Positions 48,512 to 59,422 of a stretch of 64,000 nucleotides of DNA are shown piece after piece. The notes under the pieces are model-generated. The model ran no database searches. It was given only the letters and a program-made list of their open reading frames with translations, and was not told the DNA's origin. The stretch is taken from positions 145,345,317-145,409,316 of the forward strand of contig CM037584.1 of assembly GCA_021018995.1 (NCBI GenBank). The letters are read 5' to 3'. The stretch is from Chloranthus sessilifolius. Lineage: Eukaryota > Streptophyta > Magnoliopsida > Chloranthales > Chloranthaceae. Position 1 is the stretch's first letter. Every line of letters starts with the position of its first letter. The position numbers and the translations under genes are program-made.

Positions 48512-50999
48512 TGTTAAGACCTGAAAAGTACCACTTTTCACCCCTTAACTTAACCTTTGATTAGACCCATAGCCACCTAATAAGTCCTTATTAAGTGTTT
48601 TATGTAGGTAGTACCCAGCAGTGAAATAAGGCCAGGAATCCTGCTAAAAAGCCTGTTTTGGCACCAGAAGTCCCTCAAAAGGATGAAGTCTGAATCCAAA
48701 CCTAAAAATGAGCCCCGCACAGTCCAGCTGAGCTTCCCAAGACTCTACAACAACTTCTCGCACAGATGATTGACTGAAGAGCCTCAGAAACATAAACTCG
48801 CGCAGCTCAAGAATAGAACACCTCACGCAGTCTCATGCAGTTCAAAGCAGACTTCTCTCAACCGCACGCAGTTCACTCAGAACGGCTGAGAAGAGAGAGC
48901 TTCAGAAGACTCCTCATGCAGCTGTCGCACAGTCGCCGCGGGATGCAACTATCAGAAGAGAACTCCTCGCGTAGTTCTGGCGCTATTTAAGAAGAAAGCG
49001 TCCTTACTAAGGCAAAGCCACCCTCGCGAAGATCAGTTAAGACATGGAACCTCGCATAGTTTAGAACTCATCAAAGCCTCGCGAGGTAACTCGCGAAGCC
49101 CAGTGAGGATGAGTGCTCGCGAAGTTCTCACGCTATTCAAATCTATCCTCGCGACTGCTTAAGCTCCAACCCCGCGACATCTGAGGCTCTGATGTCCACT
49201 CAACCTTGCGACTGCCTGAAGAGCAAACCAAGCCAACCTCGCGAAGGCGAAAGCTTCAATTTCAAATCATCCTAGCGAAGAACAAAAGCTACCATGCGAC
49301 AAGTCTAGGAAACAATGGCTACCTAGCAAAGCTCTGAACCTCAAACTTCCATCTCTCTAGCTGAGGACTTTCTGGGAATTTCCAGCGATTAGGGCATGCA
49401 CTCCCACGCTCAAATCTTTGTGCACGCGCCCCAAGGCATTGAAGGATCACTATTCAGCCAAGTGGCATCATTAAAATTAGGGTTTCCTAACCCTAATGCA
49501 CTGCCACACCACTGCTATAAATACCCACACTTAGCTTAGGTTTGGGGGCGGAGACTTTCTTTTCTTTCTACATCCTGGAATAGCTAAGAACCCATCTCAT
49601 TTCGGGGAGACCTGATCTAAGATCGTTTAGTTTTTCTTTTTGTAGTTGTAAGTAGTTTTCTTTTTCTTTTTCCTTCTCTCCATAGTCCAGCACTTGCTGG
49701 CTATGTCTTTGTATGTATTTTGAACTAGATTAATGGAAGTTCTGTAATAGGATCTGTACTTTGGGGGATTTATGTTTGTGTGTGAGATACTCTGTGCAAG
49801 GCTGCTACCTTGTGATCCGCCATTGCTTTGGCTGTGTTTCAAAGCAATGGAGGACTAATTCTAAGGACCACTCAGATCCAAGTGACCTGTATGTCTGGGC
49901 TATCATGGTCCTATACAGCCTTAGCCCCACCACAGGACCCACTAGATCTGAAATCCCCATGGGAGCTTGAGCTGGTAGCCTTGAGACCATGGTGGTAGCA
50001 GTGATATTCTTGTTTTATCTTGGGCTCCGTGAGGAGGATAACCTCTGGGATAGTCTGTGACCATTTAAGTGGACAGATTATAGCCTTAGGGTGATTCTAA
50101 TCCACCGATCCAAGATGGATCCTTCTTCTTTACACCTGAGCTTATAGAAGCCTGGTGGGAGATTGTATAGAGGCAGACTCCCCTATATTTGTATAGATCT
50201 GATCTGGTTATAGAGATTATAGGCTAGTGACTGAACCATTGTAGCCTCACTCAAGCAATGGACAACTAGATCGAAGGTTGTACTCAATCTCTTACTGGTT
50301 CTATGTGTTTGGGCTATCATGGCCCTATACAGCCTTAGCCCCACATATAGAGCTTTAGAGGTTGAGGTTCCCTATGGATTCTTGAGCTGGTAGCCTGGAT
50401 GAAATAGTGCCTGCAATGATTTACTGGTTATGTTTTGACCCATCCCTGGATAGTGGTTCCCCTATGGGATAATCTGGGACCATTTGAGTGGACAGGTTAT
50501 AGCCTTAAGGGTGGAATCATGGTAGAGTGATGGGTTGGGCCTTTCTCCTCAGTGGTGATAATTTAGCCACTGGACAGGATTTCTATAGCATCAGATCTAA
50601 ATCTGAGTTACAAAACTCCTCTGATCTGGGTTCAATAACATACTTCTCACCCTTTTATATTTATTTTCCACACTCCATCCATCCTCTCAACCCTTTCTGT
50701 AGTTTAGACATTAGAATACTTAGAATAGGTGACCTTAAACTCCCCTCCTTTTAGGACTGCCAGATCTGTAGTCAGATCTGGAGGGACTACTAGAGATGGC
50801 TCCCTTGGAGCTGTAGATCACCTTTCCCTGTGGGACAAACTCTTACTTATCAAAACTTACTACAATGGACCCTGTATCTTACAGGTCTAGGATTTCTTAG
50901 TTGTGCTGATTCCATCTCCTATTTTACTCTTTCTTTGATTTTCAAATAACTTTCACCACCAACCAATAAAGTAAGCACACACTCAGAAACCCGCCAACA
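48512..50999 (+). repeat. 5' LTR of element B
   Basis: 2488 bases, TGTTAAGACC ... CCGCCAACA. U3 carries a dense cluster of TCGCGA-type motifs (48755-49330) and an inverted telomere-like motif (49476-49497). A TATAAATA box lies at 49516. The transcribed part contains a diverged tandem duplication of about 415 bases (about 49830-50520). Confidence 0.95.
49476..49523 (+). promoter_or_regulatory. inverted telo-box pair and TATA box, 5' LTR of B
   Basis: ATTAGGGTT and AACCCTAAT form a perfect 9-bp inverted repeat with a 4-base spacer (49476-49497), 18 bases upstream of TATAAATA (49516-49523). The same arrangement is in the right LTR at 60413-60460. Confidence 0.7.
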
Positions 51000-51005
51000 A
51001 GTTTT

Positions 51006-51023
51006 TGGCGCCGTTGCCGGGGA
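51006..51023 (+). other. primer-binding site of element B (tRNA-Asp type)
   Basis: TGGCGCCGTTGCCGGGGA, six bases after the LTR end, is complementary to the 3' end of plant tRNA-Asp. This is the usual Athila primer. Confidence 0.85.
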
Positions 51024-51323
51024 AAGATGACCTATTAGTAGACCCTTAGTTTTTGTATTCTTAGTATTATTTGCACATGTGAATAATTGATACTGCTGAC
51101 ATAATTTTGAATCTTTCTTGCAGATCTAGACAACAGCAGTGAAGGATAGTTGGACTGCAAGTGGAGCTTAGCTACCTCTGTTTGCAAACTCTCTGACTTT
51201 TAAAGCTCTGTCTATCTTTCTTAAAAAAATTTCCAGCAGTATCTAGGATAGTTTAAATGTATTCTTTGAATAGCTGTAAACTAGTTAGATAAATTTGTTA
51301 GTGTACAATTATTCTTTTACAAT
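51024..51323 (+). other. 5' leader of element B
   Basis: About 300 bases between the primer site and gag with no supported ORF. Confidence 0.6.
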
Positions 51324-52867
51324 GTGCCTGCCAGAAGCTTTCCTTGTTGTTGGTATGCTTGTATGCTAGGGAGGAGATCCCTCAGCCCTGCTTTAGAGCC
51401 TCTTAACCCTGAGTTAGAAAGGGGAAGGAGACTTAGGAGAGACAGGCACACCACAGGAGATCCCCCAAGTGAATCTGTGACAACAATTATGGGTGAAGAA
51501 CAACCCAGAACCCTCAAGGAGTTGAATGCTCCAGATGACTATAACTCCCCTTTTAGCATTCAATTCCCTGATGTTCAGGGGAACTATGAAATAAAAATAT
51601 CAATCATCCAAATGCTGCCAGCTTTCCATGGGCTTAGCAAAGAGGACCCTTACAAGCATATTGACCAGTTCTTAGCCTTGTGCACCACTTTTAATATCAC
51701 TGGTTTGGGACCTGAGGCTACTAGGCTCAGACTCTTTCCCTTCTCTTTGAAGGATAGGGCCAGTACCTGGCTGACCACTCTTCCCAACAATAACATTGCT
51801 TCATGGAAAGACCTGCAGACCAAGTTCCTAACCAAGTTCTTCCCTAAGACCAAAACTAGCCAGTTGAGGAAAGAGATTCTTGTGTTTGCTCAATCCCCAA
51901 CTGAGTATTTTAACCAGTCCTGGGATAGGTTTAAAGAGATGCTCAAACAATGCCCCCACCACAAGATCCCTAAGTGGCAGCTTATATAAAGTTTCTACAA
52001 TGGGATTGATGAGAAAAATAGAGATATGATCGATGCCTCTTGTGGTGGATCCTACATGCACAAGACTGCTGAGGAGGCATGGGAATTGTTTGAGGTGATT
52101 AGTGAGAATGTTTTTCAAAAGCCATCCCTGACAAGAACTAATCAGGAATCTGAGTCAAAGGTGGGGCCTGCTGCTGGGTCAAAAAGAAAAGTTTATGAAG
52201 TGTCTGGGAACAATGACCTGCAGCTGCAGATGGCAAACCTCTCTATGAAGTTTGACAAATTATTGATTGTGATGCAACCCAGAATGGCTGCTCATGTGGC
52301 GGAGGCACGTCTGATATGCCAGTCCCCACAGCACACAGTGGGGGAATGTCCATCTGCAGGGCAATTTCCTGAATTGGTTTTGGAACATGTCAGTCAGCCA
52401 ATCTTATGGCCAAGAACAACTGGGGCTACAATAGGCAGCCATATGGATACCAGCACCAAAATGCTGGTTACCAATGGAGAGACCACCCAAATCTGAGGTG
52501 GAGGCAAGACAACTACATGCAGCCCCAACAGATGTTGGCCTTACCACAAAGGCCACAGCAACTGTTCAATCAAGGGAATGCCCCTAGGTCTACCTTCCAT
52601 CACCATCAGCAGTAAAATCAGTTGCTCTTACCCCCTTCTCAACCTAGAAATACTCCTTTCGAGGACCAGGTCTTGACCTCACTGCAAAACCTGGGTTCCT
52701 TGGCTCAGACTGTGAACTCTCATGGTCAGAGCATCAAGAAGATGGAAGAGCAGATTGGCCAACTAGCGAATACCTTAGCCAAAAGAGAAGAGGGAAGGTT
52801 GCCCAGTCAACCAGTGGTGAATCCCAAGGGCCAATTTTTGATTGGTGAAGGATCCTCAGACCCTTAA
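51324..52867 (+). pseudogene. gag remnant of element B
   Basis: The first 221 residues (51324-51989) contain the Athila capsid: YEIKISIIQMLPAFHGLSKE, then DPYKHIDQFLALCTTFNI, then RLRLFPFSLKDRASTWLTTL and TKFFPKTKTSQLRKEI. The stretch 52026-52496 continues with SCGGSYMHKTAEEAWELFEV and a zinc-knuckle-like CQSPQHTVGEC. 52622-52867 ends in QIGQLANTLAKREEGRLPSQ, the standard gag C-terminus also seen in A and C. It is the best-preserved gag in the window, with a few breaks. Confidence 0.88.
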
Positions 52868-53701
52868 GGGGATCTTTCATTGAATTGATGATAAGAACTA
52901 TGCACCTTTGTATAATATGTACTTTACAGTTTAGAGGAATTTGTAGCAATCTTGTTGGAATCTGAGTTTGGTGCTTTATGCCTACTTTTATTCATGTTCC
53001 CCTTGTTTGCTAATTTCAAGTGATTGAATGATAATGGTAGTATTTGAATGCTTTTCATGATGTGTGAATTTAATGCTTTGAGAGTATGGGAATTTGTGAA
53101 TGCTTTATAATGCTTATGGGTGTCCCTGGAAGAGAGATTGTGAGAGGATCCACCCACAAAGTCAGGGTCAAAAGGCTGACTAGTGGGTGAGTGAATTCTA
53201 ACTCTGTTAAGCCATCGCGGGGTTCTGAATAATGGGTTTGGTCCCCTCGCGCAGTTCATAAAGAACTACTTTGTTTTGTTGTCGCGAGCTTCAGATATAA
53301 CTGGGTGGGCTGCCTCGCGCAGTTTAAATGAACATCTAATCTCGCGACCCATTCATGCCCACCCAGCGAGTGGATATTTTCAAAGCACGCCGAGCATCGC
53401 GATATTTAAATCCCACCCCGCACTGCTTTTCTTTACTACTTTCTCTTTCCTCTCCTGCCAGCGAAACCCTAGCTCCCATTCCTCTCAATCTCTCTCCTCC
53501 AGCTTCCTATCTACAGTTCATTGCTCACTTTGAAATACTAGATTTTTATTCTTAAAGCTTCCATCAACAGTTGCCCCCTGCTAAGAGCTCTTGAGATCCA
53601 CCGTGCGTCCAATTGAATAGAACCCTAACTTTTAGGGTTAGACTCAGCTCTTGATCTTTCCTTTCAAAATTTCAACTGCACACTCACCAAGAAGAATCTT
53701 G
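52868..53701 (+). promoter_or_regulatory. promoter-like spacer before the third ORF of B
   Basis: 830 bases without a supported ORF, following gag directly. TCGCG motifs lie at about 53246, 53281, 53312 and 53341. An ATATTTAAATCCC box follows near 53402, then a CT-rich leader with GAAACCCTAGCTCCC, then the ATG at 53702. This is the same plan as in element C, although in C a whole pol gene precedes it. It may be an internal promoter for the third ORF (inference). Confidence 0.45.
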
Positions 53702-56700
53702 ATGGCTCCTAAAAGTGCACCTGTGAAGAGAGCCAGGGACCAGGCCACCGTGGAGCCTGTCCCTAAGAAAGCCAAGTCCTCTACGGCACAATAAAAAGGG
53801 AAGGAGGTGATTCCTGAGGTGGCTGTAAAAGCACCTGATTACTCTACTCCCTCTGAGCTCCTCATTTCCATTCCCTTAGAACCTGAAGCCATTTTTGATA
53901 TATCGTTCTTTGAATCTGAGCCGTTGTTAGCTCTTGCCATTGAGTTCTTGCGCAAGGCTGGTTTGTTCCCCTTGATGCAAATGATTCCTGCACTAGCCTA
54001 TCCTAGGTTAGTGCAACTCTTTTACCAACACCTTAGGGTCAGACCAGAAACACATGGGCAGCCAGGCCTCCTTGTGTTAGTTGACAATTTTGAGATGCTG
54101 CTTAACCCAGTGTTGATTGCTGAAGTCATGGGCATCCCTGCCATTTTTTATCCCAACTGCAGTTATGGTGCCCCTGTGAGTGCCCCTCTCGATACCATTG
54201 CCCAGGCCATTACCAGAGGCTTGAAAGCCACAAGGGACTCCATCAGAAGTAGAGATTTGGATCCCAAGCTGCTGTTCATCGATCAAGTGCTAAGGAAGAA
54301 TATCTACTGCTCCGGCCATCAGCAAGAAAGGAGGATACCAATTGCTGATGCTCTCTATTCCTTCTCTCTGAGCCACAGATTTAATACTGCATGGTTGATT
54401 TTTGAGGTCATGAAAGATATGATGGTAAAACTTGGGCTGCAAAAGAAGGTCCACAGTCTCCCCTACGGAAGACTCATCACCAAATTACTTCTGAAGGGAG
54501 GATACAAGATACCAGTGGGGGAGTTATCTGCTGACCTCACTCCCACCACTTTTGCCAAAAGATAATGGGGGATCAGTAGAAGTCTAATGGATCCCCAGAA
54601 GAAGAAGAAGAAGGCTGAAGCTTAGAATGTCTCTGCGCAGGGAGAGGGAGCTGCTATGGTAAATGCCACCCCTGCCCCCAAAAAGAAGGCTAAAGCCCCT
54701 GCCCCAAAGAAGGTGGCACGAGCTTCTGTCACCTCTGCTTCTGCAGCAATCCCTCCATCCACCACACTTGCCTCTCCACTAATTTCTTCACCTATTCCAT
54801 CTCTTCCTTTCCCTCTCTTATCTCCCTTTTCCATTCCACCCCCCACTGTGATTCATTCCTGGGTGGAAAGTGTTGAACCCCATGACAACACTCCCCCTTC
54901 ACCCACCTTACCTCAATACACAACCCCAGTACCTTCGACATCCTCTGACCTCAACCCTGACAGCCCTCCCTTGATAACATTCCTTAAAAAGAAAACCTCT
55001 CACACTACTCCTGCCTTATCTTTACCCACTTCCACCTCCATTGTCCTTCCCACAGACACACCCCATATTGACCAACCCCTAGTCCAACCCCTCCTAACTA
55101 CATCTTCCCTCCATGATCTTGACTTTAACCTAACCACCACTTCAGGATATCAGGCCTTCATGACTACCTTGCTTGATACCTTGCCCACCCATGACATCCC
55201 TCTCCCAGATTCACCACTCCCTTCCCCACATCACTCCCCAGCCCTTTCACCTTCTCCCCCTCCCACTTTCCATCATGCCCCACTTCCCCTTTCCAACTGT
55301 TCCTCCTATCCTCATACTCCACCCCAACCAACCTCAGATACCCTTACCCATATCCTTTCCCTCATACATGACATCCAAACCCAACTCTCCAACACCACAC
55401 AGACCCAAGCCCAAATGCAAACGGACATCACCAACATACAATCCACCCTTCAAACATTGACAACCCCAATCATCCCTACACAACCTCCTACCACCCCATT
55501 GACCCAACCCCCTTCCACCTCTGACTCCACAGTTCTAATAGACCTCACCCACATTGACTTACCTACACCCTTCACCCCCCCAGACACCATACCCTACCAC
55601 TCCTTCCCCTCTCTATCTACGCTACCCCCTCTAATACTACCTCCACCTCAATTTACCAACACTTCTACCCAAACTGACCCTATTCCCTTCCCTTCCACCT
55701 ATCCCATTCAACCCCACTTATTTGCAACCCCATCCCTTCCATTTCAACCCTTCACCATTCCATTAGTCCCTTACCCAGACCCATCCACATCCACTGCCCT
55801 TCCGTCATTTCACTTTCCACCCATACCTTCCATTCCACCTCTTCTCCCACCCCCTCCTCAATTCACTGACCATTCAACACAGACTACCCTAGCCACTTCC
55901 ACCCCTTCTCTTGACTTCATCCTTACACCACCTACTCTTCCCCCTCAGGATCAATCCCCTTCTACTTCTTCGACTCTATTTCTCCCCATCTTACACAGAC
56001 ACTCCTATTACACCCCCCCTACTTCACCCTCCTCCATGCCATGTGGGACAATGCCTATATCAAGAGGGATGTTCTCAATGGCATGGCCTAACTCTGCCAA
56101 GCCATCGAATACCCCTTTCTACAGAAACTTAGTGACTTGAAGCTTGCTCACCGTGAGCAGCTGAGAGATATTTCCAAAGGGTGAGAGGCAATTTTGGAGA
56201 CCCTAAATGCGAACAAGGCTGCGGCAACGTATTATAGAATGACTACTGAGATTAAAAAAGCCAATGCAGAGAGGGCGAAAAAGCACAACAGGTTATTAGA
56301 GAAAAAATTGAACAATGCTCAGGAGATCAACTGACTCAGTAAGGAGCTTAAAGATACCAATCTCCTGTGGGCTAATAAGAAAATTGAGATCTTGGAATAG
56401 AGAGTTGCCTTCCTACTTTCCCAACCCATACAGGCCACCCCTCTCACCACAGCTCCCCCTGAGGCCCCATCTTCTTCCACACAACCAAGCCCATCTTCTT
56501 CCACTGCCCCTACCCCAACACCTACACAACCTGTTCCCCCACCTCCCACAGCCCCAACTCAGGTACCTCCTCCTGTTCCTCCTCCAATGCCTCATGCAGA
56601 TCCTACTGCAATACCTACACAAACGGTTGCTTATGCTAAAGTCCCTACTGCAGCTCCTGCTCCTGTCTCAGTGCCCCGCCTGTTCCCTCTCCTGCTCCCA

Positions 56701-57531
56701 AAAGAAAAAGCATTCCTTCCAAGAAAACTCCCACTTCCAAAAGAGCCACTACAGCCCAAAACGGCAAAAGGCCGACCCCTCCATCCCCACCTCGAAAGGT
56801 CATTAGAGCTTCTGCTTAGGATGATCTCCATGGTCGCCTACTTTCCAAAGAGAAACGTAGACAGACTGCTGCTGCCCTTGGATTGGATCCCTCTGAGCTT
56901 TTTCCTTCTGACTCAGACTCTGATTCTGCACCACCTAGGGATCCCAAATGCCCCACCACTCGCTGCTCCTTCATCAAGCCCTGCTGAACAATCCTATCCT
57001 CAGTGAAGGAAGGTTGCTGCCAAGAGGACTACTCCCCCAAGTCGCTCTTTGAAAATTGGAAAAGAGAAATCTGCCCAGTTTGAGGAGGCACCACCACTAA
57101 GCCAGCCCGTGAAAGGGAAGAGCCCTGCCATCCCTGCATCCAAAGTTCAAGATCCATCTTCTGTGGCTCCCCCTAAACCAGTGAAAGGGAAAAGTCCTCT
57201 CCTGCCTCAAGAGAAAGCAAAAGCTAAATCCCCTGTTGTCCCTCCTGAGCCAGCACCAGCCCAATCCCCTCTTATTCCCCCTCCGGCCTAGCAAGGGCAA
57301 GCCTCCAAAGGTAAGGGCCCCAAAGGAAAATCTCCCACCAAACCCCCTGAGCCAACCATTGATAAATCTTCAGAGATTCCTCCTGAACCAAAGAAGAGAA
57401 AAATGAGTGTCAGGGCTCCAACCATACCCAAAACGGCCGACCAAAGAAAGGCAAAGAAAGACCGAAGGAAGAAAGAGGAGGAGGCATACCTTCAAAAACA
57501 TGCCAAGAAAATGGGTTGGGACAAGTTTTAA
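53702..57531 (+). pseudogene. third ORF of element B (Athila accessory protein)
   Basis: The ATG at 53702 starts a short basic segment (MAPKSAPVKRARD). The head 53807-54565 (about 250 residues) is shared with element C (LVDNFEMLLNPV, then RKNIYCSGHQQERRIPIADA). A long Pro/Ser/Thr-rich, probably disordered region follows, 54656-56140, with three TQT motifs (55397, 55667, 55877), a VLIDLT motif (55532-55549) and a short heptad-like stretch (ILSLIHDIQTQLSN, about 55345-55450). A Lys/Gln-rich helical part (56100-56400), a further Pro-rich part and a basic tail with repeated KGKSP-like motifs end at TAA 57529-57531. No signal peptide or membrane segment is seen. The function is unknown and the family is known only from this position in Athila-type elements. 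A handful of breaks. Confidence 0.65.
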
Positions 57532-59422
57532 TCCAGATTCTGACTAGATTGTCCATAGGATTTTATCTATTTTCGCACTCTTTTTCTTCTGTTTTCTTGT
57601 AGTTTGTACACTTCTCATTTTTCATAAACTTTATTCTCTTATCATTACTATTTTGCTTTGTATGTTGTGTGTTTATTTCTTCTCTTCTATGTTGTAATAA
57701 CTTCAAGACAGACACCTTTGAACCAGTGAGGACACTGCTTCTCATAGGTTTGGGGGTGTGCCAGGTAGATCCTGCCAATAAAATAGCTAACATAAGTGCA
57801 GCTGACTCATCTGAGCAATATGGAAATGGACCTCTGTTCAATTAGGAATCATGAAAATAAGAAGTTTAAAATTTTTGCAAACTTTTGACATTATAAACTT
57901 CTAATACTCCACATTTCCATGATAATATCACCAAGGAAACTCACTTGTATCAGCACTCAGTGAATCAATAGAGAGAGAAAAAGGTGAGGACATACTTAAA
58001 AGTTCAGAGGAAGACCATAACCAGTGAGAATTGGGCCTATATAAAAAAAATTTCCATCTTTTGAGGAGTAACCAAGGCAATCCCTTCTACTTCTAAAGAC
58101 TGACTGAGTCACTGTGCTCACTAGAAGTTAGGTAAATCCATTTGAAACAACTGACAGTACTCATGAGACTGAGGAAAGGATCAAGGCCTTCTCTTGGACA
58201 GTTTGAGCCTAATAAGACCAACCCTTAAGTAACTGCCCTTGTTCATACCCCCTTTGAGCTTTAAATCCTAAATTTCTTCAAAATACACCTGAGTACTTGA
58301 ACCTGAACCTATGAACTCGCTTTCACCTACCCTCACTCTGAGAATTCAGAAGGTAAAGGAGAAAAAGTTGAAGATGGACTAGCTATGGTCAACAGTAGGT
58401 GAATGGAAAAGAAATACCTCAAATCTGGCAGTATGATAATTGGGAGCATGGTGGCATTCCTGAAAAGTAAAAAAAAAAAAAAAAAAAAATCAGAATATTT
58501 CAGAAGAAGGAAACAAAAATAACAATGAAAAGAATTAAGGGAGGAGTCAAGAGGAACTTTCATTGGAAAATCAAAATCAAGAAGAGAAACTGATCACTTC
58601 AAATCTGAGAATCTCAAAGAAGATGAAAGGAGCTGAATTCAAGAAGGTGAAGTCATGAATCACCTCTGTCACCTACTGATTTCTCAATTTTGAACCCCTT
58701 CTCAACCCTCCATTCTTTCAACCCCACTCCATAAGCCACATTACAGCCCAGTTAAAAGCCCTTGTGATCCAAAAGTTGAGTGAGCTGTCATGTGAAGATA
58801 AAGAGTTATCCAATCTATGGTGAGGAACTGCCAATGATGTCAGCACTTAAGAACTCTGCCTATGCTCATGCTTACAGACCCATTTGGGGGATGTAACTGC
58901 TCTTGAGCCTGTGAGAGAATGAACCCCTCAACAAAACCCTTATGAGAGTATGCCCTGCAAAGTTTTTGGGTCTGAACTTGAATGCATTATGTATGACCTT
59001 AACCTAATTTTTGACCTAAGGATAAGCTCAGTGCTGGCACACACTAGTGTTGTTTTCTGTGATTGTAAACTAATTGGAAATGCTGTGTAATCATGAAGAG
59101 TTTATGCTGTTTAAGTTACTGTGCAACCAATGAATTAAATTTCTTTTATGCTTAATGATGCAAGAGTAAACTAAGTCTGCCCCTTGATTGCTCATTGGAT
59201 GATATTGCACTTTTGTTAACTGTTTAATTGAAGAAGTTTGTGGGTGTCTTCACTGAAAACCCTCAGGAGACTTCACTCCTCCACTAGAGATCACCTAGGG
59301 GTTTAAAAGGCTTGGTACATATGCTAAATGTATCCATGCTCCCTACGAAAGTGGCATTTAATTTTTATATTAGGTTTAATGTAGCTTTGCTAAGGGACTA
59401 GCAAAGATTAGGTTTTGGGTTG
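57532..59422 (+). other. 3' non-coding region and purine tract of element B
   Basis: No supported ORF. It contains a G-rich tract TAGGTTTGGGGGTGTG (57745-57760), an A-run near 58470, an ATTACAGCCC box (58732-58762), the conserved block 59233-59361 and the terminal purine tract (about 59408-59422). Confidence 0.8.

Noticed and set aside
49761-50754. ORFs in the left LTR of B, repeated at 60698-60997 in the right LTR
   Set aside because: They are identical because the LTRs are duplicates; no protein family resemblance.
55173-57300. Overlapping alternative-frame ORFs rich in Pro, Leu, Ser, and minus-strand Gly/Arg-rich ORFs
   Set aside because: Shadows of the repetitive Pro/Ser/Thr-rich coding region.
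53702-57531. Calling the third ORF of B an envelope gene
   Set aside because: It is in the usual position, but no signal peptide, membrane span or fusion-like segment is visible.
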